Of a stretch of DNA of 64,000 bases, positions 39,674 through 48,400 are shown in pieces (the first letter of the stretch is position 1; each line of letters opens with the position of its first letter). The position numbers were made by a program, and so were the translations under genes. A model generated the notes under the pieces. It did no database searches, had not been told where the DNA came from, and was given only the letters and a program-made list of their open reading frames with translations. The DNA is taken from contig NZ_CP134609.1 in assembly GCF_031844705.1 (NCBI RefSeq), forward strand, positions 6,510,001-6,574,000. Direction: 5' to 3'. This stretch comes from Streptomyces sp. ITFR-16. GTDB taxonomy: Bacteria; Actinomycetota; Actinomycetes; Streptomycetales; Streptomycetaceae.

Positions 39674-40714
39674 ATGAGAGTGCGTACGACGAGTGCGGCC
39701 GCCTGCGCCGTACTGCTGGCCGTCACTGCCCTCGCGGGCTGCAACCGCGAATCGTCGGACAGCGGCGCGGGCGGCGGAAAGGTCGGCATCGACCTGCCGC
39801 GCAGCGACAGCGACTTCTGGAACTCCTACCAGAACTACGTCCAGAAGGGCGTCAAGGACGGCGAGGTCGAGGCGCTGCCGCTGACCAACTCGCAGAACGA
39901 CATCGGCAAGCTGGTCGCCAACGTCCAGACCTTCAGCGACCAGGGCGCCAAGGCCGTGGTGATGGCCCCGCAGGACACCGGCGCGATAGCCGAGTCGCTC
40001 AACACGCTGAACGAGAAGAAGATCCCGGTCATCAGCGTCGACACCCGCCCGGACAAGGGCGACGTCTACATGGTGGTGCGCGCCGACAACAAGGCGTACG
40101 GGACCAACGCCTGCAAGTACCTCGGCGAGCAGCTCAAGGGCAAGGGCAAGGTCGTCGAGTTCCAGGGCGACCTGTCCTCCATCAACGGCCGCGACCGCTC
40201 CGAGGCCTTCAAGGCGTGCATGGACAAGGACTTCCCGGACATCGAGGTGTTCGAGCTGGCCACCGACTGGAAGGGCGACGTCGCCTCCGCCAAGCTCCAG
40301 TCCACCCTGGCCGCCCACCCCGACATCAACGGCATCTACATGCAGGCCGGCGGGGTCTTCCTGCAGCCCACCCTCGCGCTCCTGGAACAGAAGAAGCTGC
40401 TGAAGCCGGCCCGTACGGCGGGCCACATCACCATCATCTCCAACGACGGCATCCCGGAGGAGTTCGACGCCATCAAGGCCGGGAAGATCGACGCCACCAT
40501 CTCCCAGCCCGCCGACCTGTACGCGAAGTACGCCCTGTACTACGCCAAGGCGGCGCTGGACGGGAAGACTTTCAAGGAGGGTCCGACCGACCACGACTCC
40601 ACCATCATCAAGATCCCGAACGGCTTCGAGGACCAGCTCCCCGCGCCGCTCGTGACCAAGGACAACGTCGACGACCCGAAGCTGTGGGCCAACCAGCTGG
40701 AGAAGAAGAGCTAG
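39674..40714 (+). CDS. Sugar ABC transporter substrate-binding lipoprotein
   Basis: 346 aa. Lipoprotein signal ending in LAGC (cysteine 18), then a periplasmic-binding-protein type I fold of the ribose/xylose class (VGIDLPRSDSDFWNSYQNYV, VVMAPQDTGAIAESLNTLNEKKIPVISVDT). Binds a sugar or sugar acid, probably fucose or fuconate given the operon. It lies 96 bp after the SDR gene and 2 bp before the ATPase gene. Confidence 0.88.
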   Translation: MRVRTTSAAACAVLLAVTALAGCNRESSDSGAGGGKVGIDLPRSDSDFWNSYQNYVQKGVKDGEVEALPLTNSQNDIGKLVANVQTFSDQGAKAVVMAPQDTGAIAESLNTLNEKKIPVISVDTRPDKGDVYMVVRADNKAYGTNACKYLGEQLKGKGKVVEFQGDLSSINGRDRSEAFKACMDKDFPDIEVFELATDWKGDVASAKLQSTLAAHPDINGIYMQAGGVFLQPTLALLEQKKLLKPARTAGHITIISNDGIPEEFDAIKAGKIDATISQPADLYAKYALYYAKAALDGKTFKEGPTDHDSTIIKIPNGFEDQLPAPLVTKDNVDDPKLWANQLEKKS

Positions 40715-40716
40715 CC

Positions 40717-42237
40717 ATGGACCAGGCACCACCGCCCGCCGTACAGGCGGAAGGCGTCGTCAAACGCTTCGGGCCGACCGTCGCGCTCGACGGGGTGAAG
40801 CTCACCGTGCGGCCGGGCGAGTCGCACGCCCTCGTCGGCCGCAACGGCGCGGGCAAGTCGACGCTGGTCAGCGTACTGACCGGACTCCACAGGGCGGACG
40901 CGGGCACGGTCGCCTTCGGCGGCGAGCCGGCGCCCGCCTTCGGGGACACCGCGGCCTGGCAGTCGAAGGTCGCCTGCGTCTACCAGAAGTCGATGGTCGT
41001 CCCCGATCTGACGGTCGCGGAGAATCTCTTCCTCAACCGGTTCGACGACGGGGCCCGCTGGATCAGCTGGGGCCGGCTGCGCAGACGCGCACAGGCGCTC
41101 CTCGCGGAGTACGGCGTGCAGGTCGACCCCGACACCCGGGCCCGCGATCTCGCGGTCGAGCAGCGGCAGTTCGTCGAGATCGCCCGCGCGCTGTCCTTCG
41201 GCGCCCGGCTGATCATCCTCGACGAGCCCACCGCGCAGCTCGACGCCCGGGGCATCGGACGGCTCTTCGACAAGCTCCGGGAACTGCAGAGCCAGGGAGT
41301 GGCGTTCCTGTTCATCTCCCACCACCTGCAGGAGGTGTACGAGCTCTGCTCGGCGGTCACCGTCTACCGCGACGCCCGCCACGTCCTGACCGCCCCGGTC
41401 GCCGAGGTCACCAAGACGGACCTGGTCGCGGCCATGACCGGCGAGAAGGCGGCCGGGGCCGTCGCCTGGCACGCGGCCGGGACCGCCGCCCCCGGCGACA
41501 GCCAGGCCGAGCCCGTCCTGCGCACCGAAGGGCTCACTCTGGAGGGCCGGTTCGAGCCGCTGGACCTCCAGGTGCGCCCCGGAGAGGTGCTCGGTCTCGC
41601 CGGCTCCGCGGCCAGCGGAAACACCGCGCTGGGCGAGGTCCTGGCGGGCATGCGCAAGGCCGGCGGCGGCACGGTACGGGTACGCGGCAGGGCCGTGCGC
41701 TCCGGCAGCGTGCCGCACGCCCTGGCCGCCGGGATCGGCTACATCCCCGAGGACCGGCACGACCAGGGCCTCGTCCTCGGCCGCAGCGTCGCCGAGAACG
41801 CCACGCTCACGGTCGCGGACCAGCTCGGCCCGTGGGGGACCGTACTGCCCTCCCGTACCCGGGAGTTCGCCCGGAGCATGATCGATTCGCTGGACATCAA
41901 GACCACGGGGCCCGAGCAGCCCGTCTCCGGGCTCTCCGGCGGCAACCAGCAGAAGGTGGTGGTCGCCCGCGCGCTGGCCCGTGAGCCCAGTGTGCTGGTG
42001 GCGGTCCGGCCCACCGCCGGCGTGGACGTCAAGTCCAAGGACGCGCTCCTCGGCGTCGTGCGGCGGGTCGCCGACGAGGGCAACGCCGCAGTCGTCGTCT
42101 CGGACGAACTGGACGACCTGCGGGTCTGCGACCGGGTGCTCGCCCTGTTCCACGGGCGGGTCGTGGCGACATTCGCAAGCGGGTGGACCGACGGGGAACT
42201 CGTCGCCGCCATGGAAGGTGTGGGGGAGAGGGAATGA
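40717..42237 (+). CDS. Sugar ABC transporter ATPase (RbsA-type double NBD)
   Basis: 506 aa, two nucleotide-binding domains. NBD1 is intact: GRNGAGKST (41-49), a signature-like LAVEQRQFVEIARAL, LIILDEPTAQLD. NBD2 keeps the LSGGNQQKVVVARAL signature, but its Walker A is GSAASGNTALG and its Walker B reads VLVAVRPTAGVD, losing the Asp-Glu pair, so only one site is likely to be catalytic. Degenerate NBD2 Walker A is usual in RbsA-like proteins; the Walker B loss is less so. ATGA overlap with the permease gene. Confidence 0.88.
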   Translation: MDQAPPPAVQAEGVVKRFGPTVALDGVKLTVRPGESHALVGRNGAGKSTLVSVLTGLHRADAGTVAFGGEPAPAFGDTAAWQSKVACVYQKSMVVPDLTVAENLFLNRFDDGARWISWGRLRRRAQALLAEYGVQVDPDTRARDLAVEQRQFVEIARALSFGARLIILDEPTAQLDARGIGRLFDKLRELQSQGVAFLFISHHLQEVYELCSAVTVYRDARHVLTAPVAEVTKTDLVAAMTGEKAAGAVAWHAAGTAAPGDSQAEPVLRTEGLTLEGRFEPLDLQVRPGEVLGLAGSAASGNTALGEVLAGMRKAGGGTVRVRGRAVRSGSVPHALAAGIGYIPEDRHDQGLVLGRSVAENATLTVADQLGPWGTVLPSRTREFARSMIDSLDIKTTGPEQPVSGLSGGNQQKVVVARALAREPSVLVAVRPTAGVDVKSKDALLGVVRRVADEGNAAVVVSDELDDLRVCDRVLALFHGRVVATFASGWTDGELVAAMEGVGERE

Positions 42238-43286
42238 CCGGCACGCTACGGCCGTCCACGGCCGACGACTTCAACGGGACACTGAAGGGCGCGGGTGGTG
42301 ACAGCGGTCCGCTGAGCCGGCTGAAGCTGATCCGGTGGAGCGACTTCTCGCTGGTGCCGGTGATCCTGGTGCTGATGCTGATCGGCTTCATCGTCTCGCC
42401 GGTCTTCCTCACCTCCGACAACCTCATCAGCGTCGTCCAGCAGTCCTCCGAGCTCAGCCTGCTGGTCCTCGGCCAGGCGCTGATCCTCATCTGCGGCCGG
42501 ATGGACCTCTCGCTCGAATCGACGATCGGCATCGCGCCCGTCGTCGCCATGTGGCTGGTGCTGCCCACCGAGGGCGGCCGCTTCGCCGGCCTCGGGCTGC
42601 TCCCCACCTGGTCGGCGATCCCGCTCTGTCTGCTGGTCGGGCTCGCCATCGGCGCCGTCAACGGCTTCCTGATGCTGAAGCTGCGGGTCAACGGCTTCAT
42701 CGCCACGCTCGGCATGCTGACCATGCTGCGCGGACTCCACATCGGCATCACCGAGGGCAAGTCCATCACCGACGTCCCGGAGTCCTTCCGCTACCTCGGC
42801 AAGACCTCGTGGTTCGGCGCCCCGGCCGCCGTCTGGATCTGTCTGGTCCTCTTCGCGGCCGGCGGCGCGGCGCTGGCCTGGCTGCGCCACGGACGCTCGC
42901 TGTACGCGATCGGCGGCAACCCGGAAGCGGCCCGCGCCGCCGGCATCCGCGTCGACCGGGTCACGTGGATCGTGCTCGCCGTCGGCGGACTGCTGGCGGC
43001 CTTCGCCGGCATCCTCTACACCGGCCACTACGGGGCGGTCGCCGCGACCCAGGGCAACGGCTGGATCTTCCAGGTGTTCGCCGCCGCCGTGATCGGCGGG
43101 ATCAGCCTCAAGGGCGGGCGCGGCACCCTGTTCGGCGCGCTGACCGGCGTACTGACGCTGCAACTGGTGGTCAACGTGATGACGCTCGGCGGGGTCCCCG
43201 CCCTGTGGAACCAGTTCCTCAACGGCGCGATCATCATCGTCGCCCTGGTCATCTCCCGCTTCGCCAGCGGCGAGAAGCAGGACTGA
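42234..43286 (+). CDS. Sugar ABC transporter permease (RbsC/XylH-type)
   Basis: 350 aa with about ten hydrophobic segments. Family landmarks are LGQALILICGRMDLSLESTIG, LKLRVNGFIATLGMLTMLRG and NPEAARAAGIRVDRVTWIV (EAA-like loop), ending ISRFASGEKQD. It forms the channel with the ATPase upstream. Last gene of the operon, followed by a bidirectional terminator. Confidence 0.9.
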   Translation: MTGTLRPSTADDFNGTLKGAGGDSGPLSRLKLIRWSDFSLVPVILVLMLIGFIVSPVFLTSDNLISVVQQSSELSLLVLGQALILICGRMDLSLESTIGIAPVVAMWLVLPTEGGRFAGLGLLPTWSAIPLCLLVGLAIGAVNGFLMLKLRVNGFIATLGMLTMLRGLHIGITEGKSITDVPESFRYLGKTSWFGAPAAVWICLVLFAAGGAALAWLRHGRSLYAIGGNPEAARAAGIRVDRVTWIVLAVGGLLAAFAGILYTGHYGAVAATQGNGWIFQVFAAAVIGGISLKGGRGTLFGALTGVLTLQLVVNVMTLGGVPALWNQFLNGAIIIVALVISRFASGEKQD

Positions 43287-43291
43287 GGGCG

Positions 43292-43322
43292 GGTGGGAAG
43301 GGGCCGCCGGCCCCTTCCCACC
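43292..43322. terminator. Bidirectional terminator between the permease and the regulator
   Basis: GGTGGGAAGGGGCC / GGCCCCTTCCCACC, 14-bp perfect stem with loop GCC, between convergent genes. Confidence 0.85.
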
Positions 43323-43328
43323 GCGCCG

Positions 43329-44000
43329 CTACAGCGTGGAGCGCAGCCACTGCTCCACGCTGGCCACATGCACCGTCGCCCACGACCGCGCCGCCTCCGC
43401 GTCCCGGTCCCGCAGCGCCGAGACGATCGCCCGGTGCTCGTGCAGCGTGCGGCTCACCGCGTCCTCCTGGGTCAGACCGCGCCAGACCCGCGCCCGCGTC
43501 GTCGGCCCCGAGAGACCGTCGAGCAGCGAGCAGAGCACCGAATTCCCGGACGACTGCACGATCCCGCGGTGGAATTCGAGGTCGCAGGCCACCAGCTCCT
43601 CCACCGACGGGTGTTCGCCCAGGGCGTCCAGCTGGGCGCTGAGCGCGTCGAGCTGCTCCTCGCTGATCCGGCTCGCCGCCATCGCGGTCGCGGCCGGTTC
43701 GAGAATGCGGCGGACCGCCAGGAACTCCAGCACCGTGTCGTCGCGGTGGAAGTCCACCACGAAGCTCAGCGCCTCCAGCAGCAGCTGCGGATCGAGGCTC
43801 GTGACATACGTGCCGTCGCCCTGGCGCACATCGAGAATGCGGATCAGCGACAGCGCGCGCACCGCCTCCCGCAGCGAGTTGCGGGACAGGCCCAGCTCCG
43901 CGGCGAGTTCGCTCTCCTTGGGGAGACGATCGCCGGGCCGTAGCGCACCCGAGACGATCATTCCCTTGATCTTCTCGATGGCCTCGTCGGTGACAGCCAT
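43329..44000 (-). CDS. FadR-subfamily GntR regulator of the fuconate/ABC operon
   Basis: 223 aa. Winged helix KIKGMIVSGALRPGDRLPKESELAAELGLSRNSLREAVRAL and an FCD ligand domain (ACDLEFHRGIVQSSGNSVLCSLL, LHEHRAIVSALRDRD). Its ATG follows GGAGGT. The identical 12-mer upstream of it and of the fuconate dehydratase gene indicates autoregulation plus control of the operon, probably released by a fuconate-pathway intermediate. Confidence 0.88.
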   Translation of the reverse strand: MAVTDEAIEKIKGMIVSGALRPGDRLPKESELAAELGLSRNSLREAVRALSLIRILDVRQGDGTYVTSLDPQLLLEALSFVVDFHRDDTVLEFLAVRRILEPAATAMAASRISEEQLDALSAQLDALGEHPSVEELVACDLEFHRGIVQSSGNSVLCSLLDGLSGPTTRARVWRGLTQEDAVSRTLHEHRAIVSALRDRDAEAARSWATVHVASVEQWLRSTL

Positions 44001-44014
44001 GGGCGACCTCCAGA

Positions 44015-44026
44015 CATCCGATGTAT
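44015..44026. promoter_or_regulatory. Operator copy 2 for the FadR-type regulator
   Basis: CATCCGATGTAT, the exact complement of the site at 37411-37422, within ACATC-C-GATGT symmetry, 15 nt upstream of the regulator's ATG. Confidence 0.7.
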
Positions 44027-44109
44027 CGGCCCATTATGCGTCCCCGGAGGCGGCCGGTACGCCCTTCGGACCAACCCGGACGGTGAATCCGCACACACGG
44101 CACACGCAG

Positions 44110-44143
44110 GTGGGGGCGGCGTCCCCCCGGACGCCGCCCCCAC
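44110..44143 (-). terminator. Terminator after glpD
   Basis: GTGGGGGCGGCGT / ACGCCGCCCCCAC, 13-bp perfect stem with an 8-nt loop, separating the glycerol operon from the regulator gene downstream on the same strand. Confidence 0.75.
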
Positions 44144-44155
44144 CCGTGGACCGGC

Positions 44156-45769
44156 TCAGCTCCTGCGGTCGCCGAGCACCGACTCCACCCCGGCCCGGAT
44201 CTCGTCCGTCGCCAGGCCCCGGATCGTCAGCGTCGTCCGGCGCCGCAGCACGTCGTCCGCGGTCTCGGCCCACTCGTGGTCCCGCGCATAGGCGACCTGG
44301 GCCCAGATCTCCGGCGCGTCCGGGTGGATGCGCTCGGCGAGCGCGGGGTTCTCGTTGGCCAGCCGGGCGATGTCGAAGGACAGCGAACCGTAGTGCGTGG
44401 CCAGGTGCCGTGCCGTGTCGGCGGCCATCCGCGGACCGGGGGTGCCCCCGTCGACCAGCAGCCGGTGCGCGACCGCGTTCGGGTTGGCGATCCCCGGCAG
44501 CGGCAGCTTCTTCGGCAGCCGGGCCATCGGCTCCATGTCCTGTGCGAGTGGGTGCCCGGGGAGCGCGGCCAGCTTGTTCATCACCGTACGGCCGATGTGG
44601 CGGAACGTCGTCCACTTGCCGCCCGCGACCGACAGCATCCCGCCCCGGCCCTCGGTCACCACCGTCTCGCGCTTGGCCTTGGAGGTGTCACCGGGCCCGC
44701 CCGGCAGCACCCGCAGCCCCGCGAAGGAGTACGTGATCAGATCCCGCGACAGCTGCTGGTCGCGGACCGAGAACGCCGCCTCGTCCAGGATCTGCGCGGT
44801 GTCCTTCTCGGTCACCGCGACATCCGCCGGATCGCCCTCGTACTCCTCGTCCGTCGTGCCGAGGAGCAGCATGTCCTCCCACGGCAGGGCGAACGTGATG
44901 CGGTACTTGTCGATCGGCGTGGCCAGCGCCGCCTTCCACGGGCGGGTGCGCTTGAGCACCAGGTGCGCGCCCTTGGACAGGCGTATGGAGGGCGCCGCGT
45001 TCGGGTCCTCCATCTTGCGCAGGTGATCCACCCACGGACCGGTGGCGTTGAGCACCAGCCGGGCGGTGACGCCGAACTCGGTGCCGTCCGTGCGGTCCTG
45101 GAGGTCCGCGCCCGTCACCCGGCCCCTGGTGAACCGCAGCCCGGTCACCGCCGCGTGGTTGAGCACGACCGCCCCCGCGTCGACCGCCGCGCGGACGGTC
45201 ATCAGCGCCATCCGCGCGTCGTTCATCTGGTCGTCGCCGTAGACCGCGACGGCCTTGAGATTCTCCGTACGCAGCTCCGGCACATCGCGCTGCGCCCGCG
45301 CCGGGCTGATGACATGGCCGACGCCGTCACCGAAGGCGGAGAGCGCCGAGTACGCGAACACACCGGCGCCGAGCTTCGCCGCGCCGTGCGGCCCGCCCTT
45401 GTAGACGGGCAGGTAGAAGGTCAGCGGATTGGCCAGGTGCGGGGCCACCTGGCGCGACACCGCACGCCGCTCGAAGTGGTTCTCCGCGACCAGCTTCACC
45501 GCGCCGGTCTGCAGATAGCGCAGACCGCCGTGGAGCAGCTTGGAGGAGGCGGAGGAGGTGGCGCCGGCGAAGTCGCCGGCGTCCACCAGGGCCACCCGCA
45601 GCCCGGACTGCGCGGCGTGCCAGGCGGTGGAGATGCCCAGAATGCCGCCACCGATCACCAGGAGGTCGTACGTCGCCTTGGAGAGCTGCTCCCGAGTCTC
45701 GGCGCGGCTCGGAAGGGAGCCGGCGGCCGGGTGCGTCCCGAGGGCGGGGACGCTCTGCAGGGTGGTCAT
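44156..45769 (-). CDS. glpD: Aerobic glycerol-3-phosphate dehydrogenase
   Basis: 537 aa membrane-associated flavoprotein oxidising glycerol-3-phosphate to DHAP with quinone as acceptor. FAD fold YDLLVIGGGILGISTAWHAAQSG, the SSASSKLLHGGLRYLQTG loop, FALPWEDMLLLGTTDEEYEGDP and SVAGGKWTTFRHIG. Last gene of the glpF-glpK-glpD operon, 6 nt after glpK, with its GAGGAG site inside the glpK end. Confidence 0.94.
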   Translation of the reverse strand: MTTLQSVPALGTHPAAGSLPSRAETREQLSKATYDLLVIGGGILGISTAWHAAQSGLRVALVDAGDFAGATSSASSKLLHGGLRYLQTGAVKLVAENHFERRAVSRQVAPHLANPLTFYLPVYKGGPHGAAKLGAGVFAYSALSAFGDGVGHVISPARAQRDVPELRTENLKAVAVYGDDQMNDARMALMTVRAAVDAGAVVLNHAAVTGLRFTRGRVTGADLQDRTDGTEFGVTARLVLNATGPWVDHLRKMEDPNAAPSIRLSKGAHLVLKRTRPWKAALATPIDKYRITFALPWEDMLLLGTTDEEYEGDPADVAVTEKDTAQILDEAAFSVRDQQLSRDLITYSFAGLRVLPGGPGDTSKAKRETVVTEGRGGMLSVAGGKWTTFRHIGRTVMNKLAALPGHPLAQDMEPMARLPKKLPLPGIANPNAVAHRLLVDGGTPGPRMAADTARHLATHYGSLSFDIARLANENPALAERIHPDAPEIWAQVAYARDHEWAETADDVLRRRTTLTIRGLATDEIRAGVESVLGDRRS

Positions 45770-45775
45770 TGTTGT

Positions 45776-47317
45776 CTACTCCTCGTCTTCGAGCCAGCCC
45801 ATGGTCCGTTCCACGGCCTTGAGCCAGCTCTTGTACTCACGGGCGCGGGTGTCCGCGTCCATGCGGGGGGTCCACTCGGCGGCCCGGCGCCAGTTGGCGC
45901 GCAGCGCGTCGGTGTCGGGCCAGAAGCCGACGGCCAGGCCGGCGGCGTAGGCGGCGCCGAGGCAAGTGGTCTCGGCGACCATGGGGCGCACCACGGGCGC
46001 GTCCAGGAAGTCGGCGAGCGTCTGCATCAGCAGGTTGTTGGAGGTCATTCCGCCGTCGACCTTGAGCGCGGTCAGCTCGACGCCGGAGTCCTTGGTCATG
46101 GCGTCGCTGATCTCGCGGGTCTGCCAGGCGGTCGCCTCCAGCACGGCACGGGCGATGTGCGCCTTGGTGACGTAGCGGGTGAGACCGGCGATGACACCGC
46201 GGGCGTCGGGGCGCCAGTACGGGGCGAACAGGCCGGAGAAGGCCGGCACGAAGTACGCGCCGCCGTTGTCCTCGACCGAGGAGGCCAGGGTCTCGATCTC
46301 GGCCGCGGACTGGATCAGGCCCATCTGGTCGCGCATCCACTGCACCAGCGAACCGGTGACGGCGATCGACCCCTCCAGGGCGTACACCGGCTTCTGGTCG
46401 CCGATGCGGTAGCCGACCGTGGTCAGCAGCCCGTTGTAGGAGTTGACGGGCGTCTCGCCGGTGTTCATCAGCATGAAGGTGCCGGTGCCGTACGTGGACT
46501 TGGCCTCGCCCTCGGCGAAACACGTCTGGCCGAACAGCGCCGCCTGCTGGTCGCCCAGCGCGGAGGCCACCGGCACGCCGTCGAGCACGCCGCCCTTGGC
46601 GTTGCCGTAGACCTCGGCCGAGGAGCGGATCTCGGGCAGCACGGCCGCCGGGATGCCGATGGAGGCGAGGATCTTGTCGTCCCACGCCATGGTGTGCAGG
46701 TTCATCAGGAGGGTGCGCGAGGCGTTGGTGACGTCGGTGACGTGGACGCCGCCGTCGGTGCCGCCGGTCAGGTTCCAGATGACCCAGGAGTCCATGGTGC
46801 CGAAGAGGATGTCGCCGCGCTCGGCGCGCTCGCGCAGCCCCTCGACGTTGTCGAGCAGCCAGCGGACCTTGGGCCCGGCGAAGTACGAGGCGAGCGGCAG
46901 CCCGGTCTCGCGGCGGAAGCGGTCCTGGCCCACGTTGCGGCCGAGCTCCTTGCAGAGCGCGTCCGTGCGGGTGTCCTGCCAGACGAGGGCGTTGTGGACG
47001 GGCTCACCGGTGTGCTTGTCCCACAGGAGCGTGGTCTCGCGCTGGTTGGTGATGCCGATCGCCTTGACGTCGGCGGCGGTGATGCCGGCCTTGACGATGG
47101 CTCCGGCGACGACCTCCTGGACGTTCTCCCAGATCTCGGCCGCGTCGTGCTCGACCCATCCCGGCTTCGGGAAGATCTGCTCGTGCTCCTTCTGGTCGAC
47201 GGAGACGATCCGGCCGTCCTTGTCGAAGACGATGCAGCGGCTGGAGGTGGTGCCCTGGTCGATGGCCGCGATGAACGGCCCGGTGCCGTGGGTGCCGGTG
47301 GTGTGTGCGTCGGTCAC
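45776..47317 (-). CDS. glpK: Glycerol kinase
   Basis: 513 aa FGGY kinase. DQGTTSSRCIVFDKDG phosphate loop, HEQIFPKPGWVEHDAAEIW, GITNQRETT and WQDTRTD, and the C-terminal KVDGGMTSNNLLMQTLADFL signature. Phosphorylates glycerol imported by GlpF. GTG start with GGGAG 6 nt upstream. Confidence 0.95.
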   Translation of the reverse strand: MTDAHTTGTHGTGPFIAAIDQGTTSSRCIVFDKDGRIVSVDQKEHEQIFPKPGWVEHDAAEIWENVQEVVAGAIVKAGITAADVKAIGITNQRETTLLWDKHTGEPVHNALVWQDTRTDALCKELGRNVGQDRFRRETGLPLASYFAGPKVRWLLDNVEGLRERAERGDILFGTMDSWVIWNLTGGTDGGVHVTDVTNASRTLLMNLHTMAWDDKILASIGIPAAVLPEIRSSAEVYGNAKGGVLDGVPVASALGDQQAALFGQTCFAEGEAKSTYGTGTFMLMNTGETPVNSYNGLLTTVGYRIGDQKPVYALEGSIAVTGSLVQWMRDQMGLIQSAAEIETLASSVEDNGGAYFVPAFSGLFAPYWRPDARGVIAGLTRYVTKAHIARAVLEATAWQTREISDAMTKDSGVELTALKVDGGMTSNNLLMQTLADFLDAPVVRPMVAETTCLGAAYAAGLAVGFWPDTDALRANWRRAAEWTPRMDADTRAREYKSWLKAVERTMGWLEDEE

Positions 47318-47376
47318 GGTGTGCTCCCGGAAGTCTGTGTGGTCGTGGGGATGACGGCTGGGCTCCGCACTGCGGC

Positions 47377-48168
47377 TCAGGCGAAGGCGAGGTTGTAGAG
47401 CCCGCCCGCGATCGCGCCGCCGATGAGGGGGCCGACGACGGGGATCCAGGCGTAACCCCAGTCGGAACCGCCCTTGTTCGGCAGCGGAAGCAGCGCGTGC
47501 ACGATACGCGGACCGAGGTCGCGAACCGGGTTGATCGCGTAACCCGTCGGCCCGCCGAGCGAGAGGCCGATGCCCACGACGACGAGGGCGGTGATCAGCG
47601 CGCCGAGCGTGCCGAGTCCGTTGCCCTCGTTGTTGAGGCCCTGGGTGAGGATCGCCAGCACCAGTACGACGGTGGCGATGACCTCGGTGACGACGTTCTG
47701 TACGGCGTTGCGGATCTCGGGACCCGTCGAGAAGATGCCGAGCACGGGGCCGGCCTTGGGGGCCGCGGCCTTGTCGACCATGCCCTCTTCACCCGAATGG
47801 GCGGTCAGGATCTCCTGATCGGTGAGGTGCGCCCGGAACTGCCCGTAGTAGGTCAGCCAGACCAGCACCGCGCCGATCATCGCGCCGAGGAGCTGCGAGC
47901 CGAGGTAGAGCGGTACGTCGCTCCACTTGGTGCCGCCCTCGATCGCGAGGCCGAGAGTGACGGCCGGGTTGAGATGCGCGCCGGATACGCCACCTGCCAG
48001 ATACGCGCCGGTCAGCACCGCGAAACCCCACCCGAAGGTGATGGCGAGCCAGCCGGCGTTCTGTGCCTTCGAGTGCTTGAGAGTGACGGCGGCACAGACA
48101 CCGCCGCCGAGCAGGATGAGTACGGCGGTACCGATGGTCTCGCCGATGAAGATGTCGGAGCTGGACAC
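47377..48168 (-). CDS. glpF: Glycerol facilitator (MIP family)
   Basis: 263 aa, six membrane helices and two half-helices. The first pore motif is HLNPAVT (NPA at 67-69); the second reads INPVRDLGPR (213-215), NPV instead of NPA, with the Arg of the selectivity filter kept. Long extracellular loops are typical of aquaglyceroporins. GTG start, AAGGAG at 7 nt. First gene of the gyl/glp operon. Confidence 0.93.
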   Translation of the reverse strand: MSSSDIFIGETIGTAVLILLGGGVCAAVTLKHSKAQNAGWLAITFGWGFAVLTGAYLAGGVSGAHLNPAVTLGLAIEGGTKWSDVPLYLGSQLLGAMIGAVLVWLTYYGQFRAHLTDQEILTAHSGEEGMVDKAAAPKAGPVLGIFSTGPEIRNAVQNVVTEVIATVVLVLAILTQGLNNEGNGLGTLGALITALVVVGIGLSLGGPTGYAINPVRDLGPRIVHALLPLPNKGGSDWGYAWIPVVGPLIGGAIAGGLYNLAFA

Positions 48169-48293
48169 CCGCGACTCCTTTGTCCTTCGTCCAGGGAAGC
48201 CGAACCCCGGGTCCCTCCGGTGGTCCGCGCCCTCGTGGGAGGGCGTTGCCGGCCCTTGGCCCTGTCACACCCTAACGCTTGTTTCCGTTAGTT

Positions 48294-48350
48294 GTTCGAC
48301 AATGCCGACCGATGAACGGCAGTGTTTCTCCCGGGTGAATGCAGCGTCAA
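48294..48350 (-). promoter_or_regulatory. glp operon promoter with GylR operator half
   Basis: On the minus strand TTGACG (48350-48345) and AACACT (48326-48321) are 18 bp apart. Just downstream lies GTTCGACAATGCCGAC (+ strand 48294-48309), which shares GTTCGACAATGC with the site in front of gylR. A second -10-like TAGGGT lies at 48274-48269, so tandem promoters are possible. Confidence 0.45.
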
Positions 48351-48400
48351 GAGGTGTGTGGCCTATGACTCGATCGTTACCCGATGATTCCGCAGGTCGC

